Source: an uncultured Flavobacteriales bacterium
Lineage (GTDB): Bacteria > Bacteroidota > Bacteroidia > Flavobacteriales_D > Crocinitomicaceae
Direction of reading: 5' to 3'
DNA: 22,975 nt
Assembly: GCA_903879765.1 (NCBI GenBank)
Contig: CAIRMS010000079.1
Span: 1-22,975, forward strand
A program made the position numbers and the translations under genes. The notes beneath the pieces were generated by a model. The model had not been told where the DNA came from. It saw only the letters and a program-made list of their open reading frames with translations, and made no database searches. Numbering within the stretch: the stretch's first letter is position 1; every line of letters begins with the position of its first letter. This document shows positions 1-7,354 of this stretch, piece after piece.

Positions 1-1
1 G

Positions 2-565
2 AAATCGAACATCAAAATCTATTTAATGAAGTCTGGAGTGCACACTGACTTTGTGCTGCCCATTAAAAATAGCGTCATCGACTGGACAAAATCATTTCCA
101 AGAGAGAATACTAAATTTAAAGACAGCACCACTAAGTTGATTGCCATCGGTTGGGGAGACAAAAACTTTTACATGAACACGCCAGAGTGGGCAGATTTAA
201 CAGTCAAAACAGCTGTATCTGCCATGACAGGACTAGGAGCTTCTGCCATTCATGCCACCTATCATTATGAAGTCTTGAGTGACCGTCCAGTGATAAAATT
301 GTACCTGTCGAAAAAACAATACAAAGAATTAGTCGCCTATATCCAAGAGCAATTAGTTAGAACAAAATCCGGAAATACCGTTTACCTTCCCGCTCGAAAT
401 AAAAAAGTGGTGAGTGGAAACGATGCGTTTTATGCTGCACACAACCGATACAGTATGATATTGACATGCAATTCATGGATTAATCGCGGGTTAAAGGCTT
501 GCCATCAACGTGCATGTTTGTGGACACCATTCGCAGGAGGGATTTTTTATCAATATGGAAAATAA
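2..565 (+). CDS. DUF2459/TIGR02117-family protein, 5' end missing
   Basis: The reading frame is open back to the left edge, and the codons before the first ATG (position 26) read like the family (IYLMKSGVHTDF), so ATG 26 is internal and the gene starts outside the window. Seen: the GVHTDFVLP motif, IGWGDKNFY, HATYHYE, LYLSKKQY and, near the C-terminus, TCNSWINRGL. These match what I recall of DUF2459 (TIGR02117, a conserved protein first noted near urease genes) in content and order. The conserved His near the start and Cys near the end are compatible with a cysteine-hydrolase-like fold of permuted NlpC/P60 type, but that is speculation and no activity can be assigned. The last 11 bp overlap the start of the next gene, so the two are probably cotranscribed and translationally coupled. 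Confidence 0.8.
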   Translation, partial: KSNIKIYLMKSGVHTDFVLPIKNSVIDWTKSFPRENTKFKDSTTKLIAIGWGDKNFYMNTPEWADLTVKTAVSAMTGLGASAIHATYHYEVLSDRPVIKLYLSKKQYKELVAYIQEQLVRTKSGNTVYLPARNKKVVSGNDAFYAAHNRYSMILTCNSWINRGLKACHQRACLWTPFAGGIFYQYGK

Positions 566-1409
566 ACGTCTGACCCTCGTCCTTTTTTTATGTTGTCAAT
601 TTACAATTTTTGGACAAATGATTCCAATGGACACAACAAAACGTTTTATCATTTTCATCAACGGTAATCGCGGGCCGAAAGCCAATCACGAAACCACCGA
701 TAATCGTTTGCATGAAAAAGATCCGACGGGTTATTGGTATGCCATTGACGATACGATTATCAAACGTTTTCCCGGGATTAAACCCATTTATTTTGACGGA
801 CATCATCCCGTTGGGACATCACAGCATAGAACAGAAGTGAATTTCGCAAAATCCTATTTTTTCTCTCGATTTTGTTGGATTTCCAAGCGCAGTCGATGGG
901 TACTGAATAAAAAACCGAATCCGGAAGGATTTCAATTACGTGTCAACCATGGTCAAATTGCCGGCGAAAATCTATTAAATTACCTTTCACAAAAAGGTAT
1001 ACCAATCGATCAAGTGAAAATTGACATCGTTTGCCACAGCATGGGCTACGCCTATTCATTGGGTATGTTTGATGCGTTAAAGTCCAAAGTGAAATTTGGA
1101 AAACTGCTCATTCTGTCCGCTGAAAATGCGAGTGCCCAAGGACGCGACTGGAATTATTTCGATGAAGTTTGGCAATATGGGGCTCGTGCGGACGACAAGC
1201 AATCAGACGTGATTTGCTATCAGGATGGAATCGCTCCGCAAGTAGCAGTTCCTGGTATTGAAAATGTTCCTTTTGCAAAAGGTGGACGCATTTACATTCC
1301 TTCTTCCTGGCCAAAGAGTAAAAAAGGCTTTATAAAAAGTCATCATTTATCCTATTACCAATGGTTTCATGAAATCAAACCCGGTGACCGTGGATACTTT
1401 CAACAATAG
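555..1409 (+). CDS. Secreted alpha/beta-hydrolase-like protein
   Basis: This gene encodes a 284-residue protein when read from ATG 555. I chose that start over an in-frame ATG at 510 because it puts a signal peptide at the N-terminus (MENKRLTLVLFLCCQFTIFG) and because AGGAGG lies at 535-540, although 14 nt away. An early strand-turn motif, FINGNRG, could form an oxyanion loop. The nucleophile elbow is CHSMG at residues 160-164, with Ser162 as probable nucleophile; the usual first Gly is Cys. A late SHHLSYY around His263/His264 could supply the catalytic His. The fold suggests an esterase, lipase or similar hydrolase in the periplasm or outside the cell. The substrate is unknown. It overlaps the upstream DUF2459-type gene by 11 bp, suggesting a shared transcript. 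It could also be an inactive family member; hydrolase fold is likely, function is not known. Confidence 0.75.
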   Translation: MENKRLTLVLFLCCQFTIFGQMIPMDTTKRFIIFINGNRGPKANHETTDNRLHEKDPTGYWYAIDDTIIKRFPGIKPIYFDGHHPVGTSQHRTEVNFAKSYFFSRFCWISKRSRWVLNKKPNPEGFQLRVNHGQIAGENLLNYLSQKGIPIDQVKIDIVCHSMGYAYSLGMFDALKSKVKFGKLLILSAENASAQGRDWNYFDEVWQYGARADDKQSDVICYQDGIAPQVAVPGIENVPFAKGGRIYIPSSWPKSKKGFIKSHHLSYYQWFHEIKPGDRGYFQQ

Positions 1410-1413
1410 AATC

Positions 1414-1437
1414 AAAAGCAATTTAAAGTAGCTTTTT
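1414..1437 (+). terminator. Possible weak Rho-independent terminator
   Basis: AAAAGC (1414-1419) and GCTTTT (1431-1436) form a 6-bp inverted repeat with an 11-nt loop, running into TTTTT. It lies just after the hydrolase gene stop and before murB. The stem is short and AT-rich, so termination would be weak. Confidence 0.35.
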
Positions 1438-1485
1438 CTTGCGAAAATCTAGCTTGTCTCCAAGCGCTTAATTCCCGAAAATTCT

Positions 1486-1493
1486 TAACTTTG
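1486..1493 (+). promoter_or_regulatory. Candidate -7 box upstream of murB
   Basis: TAACTTTG matches the Bacteroidota -7 consensus TAnnTTTG exactly. It ends 6 nt before ATG 1500, so transcription would begin at or next to the start codon (a leaderless or nearly leaderless mRNA). No good -33 TTTG/TTG is at the expected 19-21 nt spacing; a TTG at 1454-1456 is too far away. Confidence 0.45.
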
Positions 1494-1499
1494 GGACCA

Positions 1500-2507
1500 A
1501 TGATTCAAACAAATCTCGACCTCAAACCATACAATACCTTTGGCATTTCCGTCAAAGCAGATCGTTTTGCTCGATTTTCCTCTACACAAGAACTTCAATC
1601 GATTTTAAGTGAAGGCTTGAAGGATCCACTTTTGATTTTAGGTGGCGGAAGTAATCTACTTTTAACAAAAGACTTTCATGGACTCGTTCTGAAAAACGAA
1701 ATACTCGGAATTGAAGTGATTTCGGAAACAGACGACCACGCAATTGTTCAATCGGGCGCTGGAGAAACATGGCATGACTTTGTCATGAAATGCATTGATT
1801 TGAATCTAAGTGGACTAGAAAACTTAAGTTTAATTCCTGGTAGTGTGGGCGCAAGTCCTATGCAAAACATTGGCGCATATGGCGTTGAAATCAAAGATTG
1901 TTTCGAATCCTTGACCGCTTATCACCTTGAAAGTGGCGAGATTCACACATTTGACAAAGAAGCATGTGCTTTTGGATATCGAGAAAGCGTGTTCAAACAT
2001 CAATTCAAAGGAAAATACGTTATTTGTACGGTTTCCTTTCGACTAAAGAAAAATGCTGTCGTGAACACATCTTACGGAGCGATTTCATCCGAATTAGAAA
2101 AACAAGGGATTCACACTCCTACTATTCGCGACGTAAGCAACGCCGTTATTGCGATTCGTCAATCGAAACTACCAGATCCAAAAGTTATTGGAAATGCTGG
2201 AAGTTTCTTCAAGAATCCAATTGTCGAAAATGCTGTTTACGAAGCAATAAAATTAAATTTTCCAGAAGCACCATTTTATCCGGTGGATGAACAGCACGGT
2301 AAATTAGCTGCAGGATGGTTGATTGAAAAAGCCGGATGGAAGGGCAAAAAGATAGATACTTATGGCGTTCATACCCTGCAAGCATTGGTTTTAGTCAATT
2401 ACGGAGGAAGTACGGGGAATCAAATCTATGACTTATCTTCGCAAATTATTTTAGACATCGAGTCCAAGTTCGGAGTGACTTTGGAACGCGAAGTCAACAT
2501 ATTGTAA
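1500..2507 (+). CDS. murB: UDP-N-acetylenolpyruvoylglucosamine reductase (MurB)
   Basis: MurB is a cytoplasmic flavoenzyme that uses NADPH to reduce UDP-GlcNAc-enolpyruvate to UDP-MurNAc, the second committed step of peptidoglycan precursor synthesis. The 335-residue protein fits the E. coli-like (type I) form. Seen: YNTFGI at 11-16, FAD-binding ILGGGSNLLL around 46-55, IPGSVGASPMQNIGAYG around 112-128, GYR with Arg161, GSFFKNP with the proton-donor Ser235, and the terminal REVNIL with Glu331. These correspond to E. coli Arg159, Ser229 and Glu325. The C-terminal AAGWLIEKAGWKG segment is also typical. I start at ATG 1500, not the in-frame TTG at 1491, because the TTG is part of a promoter -7 box and homologues begin just before the YNTFGI segment. 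pheT follows 21 bp downstream, probably on the same transcript. Confidence 0.96.
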   Translation: MIQTNLDLKPYNTFGISVKADRFARFSSTQELQSILSEGLKDPLLILGGGSNLLLTKDFHGLVLKNEILGIEVISETDDHAIVQSGAGETWHDFVMKCIDLNLSGLENLSLIPGSVGASPMQNIGAYGVEIKDCFESLTAYHLESGEIHTFDKEACAFGYRESVFKHQFKGKYVICTVSFRLKKNAVVNTSYGAISSELEKQGIHTPTIRDVSNAVIAIRQSKLPDPKVIGNAGSFFKNPIVENAVYEAIKLNFPEAPFYPVDEQHGKLAAGWLIEKAGWKGKKIDTYGVHTLQALVLVNYGGSTGNQIYDLSSQIILDIESKFGVTLEREVNIL

Positions 2508-2528
2508 ATAAAGGCACACACACTACGC

Positions 2529-4973
2529 ATGAAAGTTTCATATAACTGGTTAAAAAAATACATTCAAACTGACTTAAGTCCAGAAGAACTAGGTAAAATA
2601 CTTACAGACACAGGACTTGAGGTAGAAAGCATTGAGAAAATTGAAGCGATTGAAGGTGGCTTGCAAGGCGTTGTCATTGGATATGTGTTGTCATGTGAAA
2701 AACATCCGGATGCTGATAAATTGAACGTAACAACTGTTACTACAGGAACGGAGGAACTTCAAATTGTTTGTGGTGCACCAAATGTTGCCGCAGGACAAAA
2801 AGTAGTTGTTGCGACTGTTGGAACAACCTTATATCCTACTCCAGGAGAAGCATTTCACATTAAAAAAGCAAAAATTCGCGGTGTAGAGTCCTTCGGTATG
2901 CTTTGCGCAGAAGACGAATTAGGAATCGGACATTCACATGCGGGAATCATTGTACTTCCTGAAAATACGGAGATTGGAATGCCGGCAAGCGCATACTTTG
3001 ATTTATCGGACGATTATCAAATTGAAATTGGATTAACACCAAACCGTGCAGATGCCATGGGACACATCGGTGTTGCACGAGATTTGAAAGCAGCCTTAAA
3101 TTTCCATCAAAAAACTAATTTATCGATTGAATGGCCAACAGCTGATTCATTGGTCGTTACAGGAAATCTTCCCATTCAAGTCACAATTGAAAACCAAGAA
3201 GATTGTTTGCGTTATTGCGGTGTGAGCATGGAAAATGTTCAAGTTGCAGCATCTCCGGAATGGCTTCAAAAAGCGCTTCGTTCCGTTGGATTGAATCCAA
3301 TCAACAATATTGTGGACATAAGCAATTTCGTCATGCGTGAATTGGGAACTCCACTTCATATTTTCGATGCAAATGCATTACATGGAAAAATATATGTGCG
3401 TACTGCAAAGGCAGAAGAAACTATTGTAACATTAGATCAAGTTGAACGAAAGTTGAACGGGACGGAATTAATGATTACCAACGGTGACGATTCCCTTTGT
3501 ATTGCAGGCGTTTTAGGTGGAGCAACTTCTGGAGTTTCTACTGAAACAACAGCTATTTTCATTGAATCTGCATTATTTGATGCGGTAAATATTCGTAAGT
3601 CAGCACGTCTACACGGACTTAATACGGATGCAAGTTTCCGCTATGAACGTGGTGTTGACCCGGCATTAACGATGTATGCTTTACAACGTTGTGTTCAGTT
3701 AATTCAGGAAATTGCTGGTGGACAAGTTGCCATGGAAGCATTTGATTGGAAAGGAAATATTCCGAAAAATAAAAACATAAGTATTTCTTTAAGTAGAGTA
3801 AATCAACTTATTGGATGTGAAATAGATAAAGAATCAATATTTACCATTTTATCCAACTTGGATATTCTCGTTTTGGAAGAAAATGGCGACGAATTAAACA
3901 TTGAGATTCCAGCATATCGTGTCGATGTTACACGCGAAGCAGATGTCATTGAGGAAATCCTTCGCATCTACGGATTCAACTTAGTTCCACTTCCTGAAAA
4001 ATGGAATTTATCCTTGCCTATTTCCCCAAAGATTAACAAAGACCAGATTCAGCGCAGTATTGCTGAAGTTCTAGTTGGAAAAGGATTTTCGGAGGTAATG
4101 AATAACTCCTTAACCAAAAGCACCTATGTAAGTCAATTAGGAATGGAGCAGCTGAAAGATGAACATTCTGTTCGCATGTTGAATCCATTGAGTCAGGACT
4201 TAGATGTCATGCGTCAAACCTTGTTATTTGGACTTCTTGAAAACATCGAGCGGAATCAAAACCGTCAATCTCCAAATCTTCGATTGTTCGAATTTGGAAA
4301 GACGTATGCTAAATACTCCAACGGATATGCCGAGTCGTCACAATTAATTGTTTGCATGACCGGACAAGCACATTCTGACAATTGGTTAATACCTGAAAAA
4401 GGAAAAGAGACACAGGTGTCGTATTACCAATTGAAGGGAGTTGTTTTGGGCTTATTCGAACGTTTAGGTTTTTCTGGACAAGTTCAAGAGAAAGCTCTGA
4501 AGAACGCATTGTTTTCCGATGGACAATCTTTTGATTTACATAAAAAGACCATTGCTGAATGTGGATGGGCAACATCAGAGCAATTAACTGCCTTTGGAAT
4601 CAAGAATCCAGTTTTCTATGCGATCATTCAATGGGATCAATTGATTGACTTATTGAATCGGGTAAAAATTGAGTATTCAGAATTACCAAAATCTTTCGCT
4701 ATTCGACGTGATTTCTCTCTTTTATTGGACAAACAAGTAAATTTCGCTGATTTACGTCAAGCGGCAATGCAAGTTGATAAGAAATTATTAAAGTCCGTGG
4801 GCTTGTTTGATGTCTATGAAGGTAAGAATTTAGATGCCGAAAAGAAATCATATGCCCTTTCATTTACGCTTCAAGATGGCGATCGCACACTAACAGATCA
4901 AGAAATAGATCAATGCATGTCGAAAATTCAAGCTCAACTTGAAAAAGAGTGTGGTGCTACATTAAGAAATTAA
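2529..4973 (+). CDS. pheT: Phenylalanine--tRNA ligase subunit beta (PheT)
   Basis: PheT is the large subunit of the (alpha-beta)2 phenylalanyl-tRNA synthetase, which charges tRNA-Phe and edits mischarged Tyr-tRNA. The 814-residue length is normal for the bacterial form. Domains by sequence: N-terminal MKVSYNWLKKYI; tRNA-binding OB domain about residues 40-155 (EKHPDADKLNV, VCGAPN, GMLCAEDELG); B3/B4 editing region about 210-390 (NNIVDISNFVM, LGTPLHIFDA, GVLGGATSGV); B5 domain about 400-475 ending READVIEEILRIYGF; an inactive synthetase-like core up to about 700; and a C-terminal ferredoxin-fold anticodon-binding domain about 720-813 (FAIRRDFSLLLD, SYALSFTLQD, TLTDQEID). It follows murB closely with no promoter visible in the 21-bp gap. 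pheS is not in the window, so the two subunits are encoded apart, which is common outside enterobacteria. Confidence 0.98.
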   Translation: MKVSYNWLKKYIQTDLSPEELGKILTDTGLEVESIEKIEAIEGGLQGVVIGYVLSCEKHPDADKLNVTTVTTGTEELQIVCGAPNVAAGQKVVVATVGTTLYPTPGEAFHIKKAKIRGVESFGMLCAEDELGIGHSHAGIIVLPENTEIGMPASAYFDLSDDYQIEIGLTPNRADAMGHIGVARDLKAALNFHQKTNLSIEWPTADSLVVTGNLPIQVTIENQEDCLRYCGVSMENVQVAASPEWLQKALRSVGLNPINNIVDISNFVMRELGTPLHIFDANALHGKIYVRTAKAEETIVTLDQVERKLNGTELMITNGDDSLCIAGVLGGATSGVSTETTAIFIESALFDAVNIRKSARLHGLNTDASFRYERGVDPALTMYALQRCVQLIQEIAGGQVAMEAFDWKGNIPKNKNISISLSRVNQLIGCEIDKESIFTILSNLDILVLEENGDELNIEIPAYRVDVTREADVIEEILRIYGFNLVPLPEKWNLSLPISPKINKDQIQRSIAEVLVGKGFSEVMNNSLTKSTYVSQLGMEQLKDEHSVRMLNPLSQDLDVMRQTLLFGLLENIERNQNRQSPNLRLFEFGKTYAKYSNGYAESSQLIVCMTGQAHSDNWLIPEKGKETQVSYYQLKGVVLGLFERLGFSGQVQEKALKNALFSDGQSFDLHKKTIAECGWATSEQLTAFGIKNPVFYAIIQWDQLIDLLNRVKIEYSELPKSFAIRRDFSLLLDKQVNFADLRQAAMQVDKKLLKSVGLFDVYEGKNLDAEKKSYALSFTLQDGDRTLTDQEIDQCMSKIQAQLEKECGATLRN

Positions 4974-4983
4974 AGGCATAAAA

Positions 4984-5011
4984 AAAGTCCTAACGAGAAC
5001 GTCAGGACTTT
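4984..5011. terminator. Bidirectional Rho-independent terminator
   Basis: AAAGTCCT (4984-4991) pairs with AGGACTTT (5004-5011). The stem continues, after one mismatch, with ACG (4993-4995) and CGT (5000-5002) around an AGAA loop. The A-run at 4978-4986 gives a U-tract for minus-strand transcripts, so it best fits the gene ending at 5036. It can also end the murB-pheT transcript, since it lies between convergent genes. Confidence 0.85.
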
Positions 5012-5035
5012 CAATCTATTTTGACTAAACAATGT

Positions 5036-5401
5036 TTAACTATTGGAATATCTTTCTAAATTAATGTTTGTTGCGAGTTCTTCCGCTCCTAAAACAAGGA
5101 TGCGACGGCATTTGTTGGTTTCTACCCACAAATCCAAATTAGCAACACCAACCATTAAAGTTCCATTGATATCAATCTTATGTACAGGTTTTTGTTGTTT
5201 ATCGTAAGCCTTTTTGATGTCTTGAATGTCTTGTGTTAACTCTTGATTTTGATTGAAAATCAACAAACTATCTGTTCGATCGAAAAAATCTGGAATTTTA
5301 TCCGAAACCTGCACAACTTCACCTGCGCGTGCAGATGCCCATGCTGAAATCGCATTTGAAAATTTATTTCCCGTTAATAAAAAGATTGTCTCTGCTTTCA
5401 T
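5036..5401 (-). CDS. Small conserved-looking protein of unknown function
   Basis: I do not recognise this 121-residue protein. It has no signal peptide or membrane segment and looks cytoplasmic. An N-terminal hydrophobic strand (TIFLLTG) and a later one (RRILVLGAEEL) would fit a small alpha/beta fold. The middle is charged and helical-looking, with VHKIDINGTLMVGVANLDLWVETN between. It is probably a real gene: it has a clean ATG, a perfect TAnnTTTG -7 box upstream and a strong terminator downstream. It lies 50 bp after the arginine decarboxylase gene on the same strand, so read-through from that operon is also possible. A role linked to polyamine synthesis would be only a guess from position. 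Confidence 0.7.
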   Translation of the reverse strand: MKAETIFLLTGNKFSNAISAWASARAGEVVQVSDKIPDFFDRTDSLLIFNQNQELTQDIQDIKKAYDKQQKPVHKIDINGTLMVGVANLDLWVETNKCRRILVLGAEELATNINLERYSNS

Positions 5402-5420
5402 TCCCTTTCACAATTGTCCG

Positions 5421-5428
5421 CAAATATA
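5421..5428 (-). promoter_or_regulatory. Candidate -7 box for the 121-residue gene
   Basis: On the minus strand this reads TATATTTG, an exact match to TAnnTTTG, 20 bp before the start codon. No clear -33 TTTG is seen at the expected spacing. Confidence 0.45.
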
Positions 5429-5451
5429 GCGCTTAAAAGCTTTCGTAAATT

Positions 5452-6843
5452 TTAATAACCTAAAATTTTCAAATAATCTTGCGCAGTTTGCTCTTCACTG
5501 AACACTTCTGTTTGAATAGATCCATTTTCATCACGTCGAATCAAGATGTGTTTTGGCTCTGGAATCAAACAATGCTTCAGTCCTCCGAAGCCACCAATCG
5601 TTTCCTGGTATGCTCCTGTATTATAGAATCCGATGTATAGTACGTTGTTTTTATCGAATTTAGGAAGGTAAATCGCATTTGAGTGCTGCTCTGAATTGTA
5701 GTAATCATCACTATCACACGTCAATCCACCCAAAAGAACACGTTCATAATCTTCATTCCAACGGTTAATTGGCAACATAATGAAACGTTGATTAATCGCC
5801 CATGTATCTGGTAAGTTTGTCATGAAGGAAGAATCGATCATGTTCCATTTTTCACGGTCATTTTGTTGCTTTTGGTGCAAAACACTAAAAATCGCACCAC
5901 CACTCTCTCCTACTGTGAATGATCCAAATTCAGTAAAGATATTTGGTTCTGGAATTTCATTATCGTTACATACGCGCTTTACCTGTGTTAGGATTTCACG
6001 TACCATGTAGGCATAATCAAAATCGAAAGCCAATGATTTCTTAATTGGGAATCCACCACCAATATTCAATGAATCTAACTCAGGACAAAGTTTCTTTAAG
6101 TCTGAATATACTCGTAAACATTTCGTTAACTCATTCCAATAATATGCTGTATCGTTGATTCCTGTATTGATAAAGAAATGCAGCATTTTCACACGAACTC
6201 TTGGATTTTCTTTTAGAATCGCTTTGTAGAATGGAACGATTTCACGGTAACGAATCCCAAGACGAGAAGTATAGAACTCAAACTTTGGTTCCTCTTCAGA
6301 CGCAATGCGAATACCAATATTTAATTCCTTTGTAGTAATGGCAATTAAACGTTTTAACTCATCGATGTTGTCTACGACTGGAATCACACGTAAATAATCT
6401 TCTTCAATTAACGTCGCAATGTTATTTAGGTATAATTCAGGTTTGTATCCATTACAAATAACAAAACGTCCTTTTTCTAGTTTTCCGGTATCTACTAAAT
6501 TTCTGACAATGTCAATATCGAAGGCAGAGGAAGTCTCAATGTGTACATCGTTTTTCAACACTTCATCTAAAACAAACGAAAAGTGATTGCTTTTTGTGCA
6601 ATAGGAATAATGGTATTTCCCTGTATAACCGAGATTCATTATTGCCTCACGAAACCAACCTTTAGCGCGTTGAATATTATTGGAAACCTGTGGTAAATAA
6701 TTAAATTTCAACGGCGTACCGTATTCATTTATCAATCGCATTAAGTCAATCCCATGGAAAAACAAGCGATCTTCACGCAGGTTAAACTCGTTTTGAGGAA
6801 AATCAAATGTTTGCTCGATTAAATCAATGTATTTCGTTCTCAT
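5452..6843 (-). CDS. speA: Biosynthetic arginine decarboxylase, Bacteroidota type
   Basis: The 463-residue protein belongs to the fold-type III PLP decarboxylases and resembles the enzyme annotated as arginine decarboxylase in flavobacteria, which makes agmatine, a putrescine/spermidine precursor. Seen: YCTKSNH with the likely PLP-binding Lys84; IRIASEEEPKFEFYTSRLGI; LHFFINTGI; the phosphate-binding NIGGGFP loop; FTEFGSFTVGESGG; and GLTCDSDDYYNSEQ with the probable catalytic Cys at about residue 376. TGAYQETIGGFGG follows near the C-terminus. It is shorter than E. coli SpeA (about 658 residues). The substrate assignment rests on overall family resemblance; a related diamino acid decarboxylase cannot be ruled out from sequence alone. 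Its ATG overlaps the stop of the upstream ArsC-family gene (ATGA), so translation is probably coupled. No promoter is seen directly in front of it. Confidence 0.88.
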   Translation of the reverse strand: MRTKYIDLIEQTFDFPQNEFNLREDRLFFHGIDLMRLINEYGTPLKFNYLPQVSNNIQRAKGWFREAIMNLGYTGKYHYSYCTKSNHFSFVLDEVLKNDVHIETSSAFDIDIVRNLVDTGKLEKGRFVICNGYKPELYLNNIATLIEEDYLRVIPVVDNIDELKRLIAITTKELNIGIRIASEEEPKFEFYTSRLGIRYREIVPFYKAILKENPRVRVKMLHFFINTGINDTAYYWNELTKCLRVYSDLKKLCPELDSLNIGGGFPIKKSLAFDFDYAYMVREILTQVKRVCNDNEIPEPNIFTEFGSFTVGESGGAIFSVLHQKQQNDREKWNMIDSSFMTNLPDTWAINQRFIMLPINRWNEDYERVLLGGLTCDSDDYYNSEQHSNAIYLPKFDKNNVLYIGFYNTGAYQETIGGFGGLKHCLIPEPKHILIRRDENGSIQTEVFSEEQTAQDYLKILGY

Positions 6844-7208
6844 TTGCGCGTTATTCTATTCAATTCATTAGTTAAAAATGGCTCAAGTACTTCAATTGGA
6901 CGAGCCAAAACCGCTTTGCCGTTCAGTTCTACGATTGGTCGTTCAATTAGTTTCGGATGATCAACCATTAACTGAAGAATTTCATCTTCTGTTAACACAC
7001 CCATTTTTTTTACCTCCTTGTAAATTACTTCATTTCGACGGATAAGTTCAGATGGTTTTAGATCCAACTTAGCCAATAAGTCATGCAATTCCAATTTAGA
7101 TAAAGGATTCTTTATGTGATTGATCACTTCAAAATCATGCTTTTCTTGTGATAGAAATTCCACGCACAAGCGACTTTTTGAACAGGATGGATTATGGTAA
7201 ACTTTCAT
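6840..7208 (-). CDS. ArsC-family (thioredoxin-fold) reductase-like protein
   Basis: This 122-residue protein has the ArsC/Spx family layout. It has the active-site loop YHNPSCSKSR with Cys9 and basic residues at Arg57/Arg58, Arg90 (ERPIV) and Arg103 (ARPIE). E. coli glutaredoxin-dependent ArsC has Cys12, Arg60, Arg94 and Arg107, so spacing is almost the same, which supports a competent thiol/oxyanion site. Known for the family: reduction of arsenate to arsenite. Against a dedicated arsenic role, there is no ArsR, ArsB or Acr3 gene nearby, and the gene overlaps arginine decarboxylase by 4 bp (ATGA). Many Bacteroidota carry such stand-alone ArsC-like proteins, whose real substrate is unclear. 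It is the first gene of the transcript and has a good -7 box 18 bp ahead. I therefore give no gene symbol. Confidence 0.88.
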   Translation of the reverse strand: MKVYHNPSCSKSRLCVEFLSQEKHDFEVINHIKNPLSKLELHDLLAKLDLKPSELIRRNEVIYKEVKKMGVLTEDEILQLMVDHPKLIERPIVELNGKAVLARPIEVLEPFLTNELNRITRK

Positions 7209-7225
7209 CTCAGGTAATTGGTCTG

Positions 7226-7233
7226 CAAAATTA
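7226..7233 (-). promoter_or_regulatory. Candidate -7 box for the ArsC-like/speA operon
   Basis: On the minus strand this reads TAATTTTG (TAnnTTTG), 18 bp before the start codon of the ArsC-like gene. A TTTG further upstream is about 29 nt away, longer than the usual 19-21 nt, so the -33 element is unassigned. Confidence 0.5.
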
Positions 7234-7328
7234 CATCATTTCCGCTGATTTCATTTGTAAAACAAAGTGCTGTTTAAAACTTAAGTGAAAATGATGAAGA
7301 ACAGATACCACATGTTCTACCTATTATC

Positions 7329-7336
7329 TACTTTTG
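7329..7336 (+). promoter_or_regulatory. Candidate -7 box for the helicase gene
   Basis: TACTTTTG matches TAnnTTTG exactly and ends 18 bp before ATG 7355. It overlaps the in-frame TTG at 7334, which therefore cannot be the translation start if this promoter is used. No convincing -33 element is visible. Confidence 0.5.
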
Positions 7337-7354
7337 AAAAGAAAATCATTTTAC

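Noticed and set aside
510..554. Upstream ATG at 510 as the start of the hydrolase gene.
   Set aside because: It would put 15 non-hydrophobic residues before a clear signal peptide and increase overlap with the preceding gene; ATG 555 fits better.
1964..2290. A 108-codon plus-strand frame inside murB.
   Set aside because: The murB frame is intact and full length here, and the shadow product is an Arg/Lys/Ser-rich sequence with no family signal.
7209..7328. The gap between the ArsC-like gene and the helicase gene was inspected for a riboswitch or small RNA.
   Set aside because: Only the two divergent -7 boxes stand out; no stable conserved structure or terminator was recognised.
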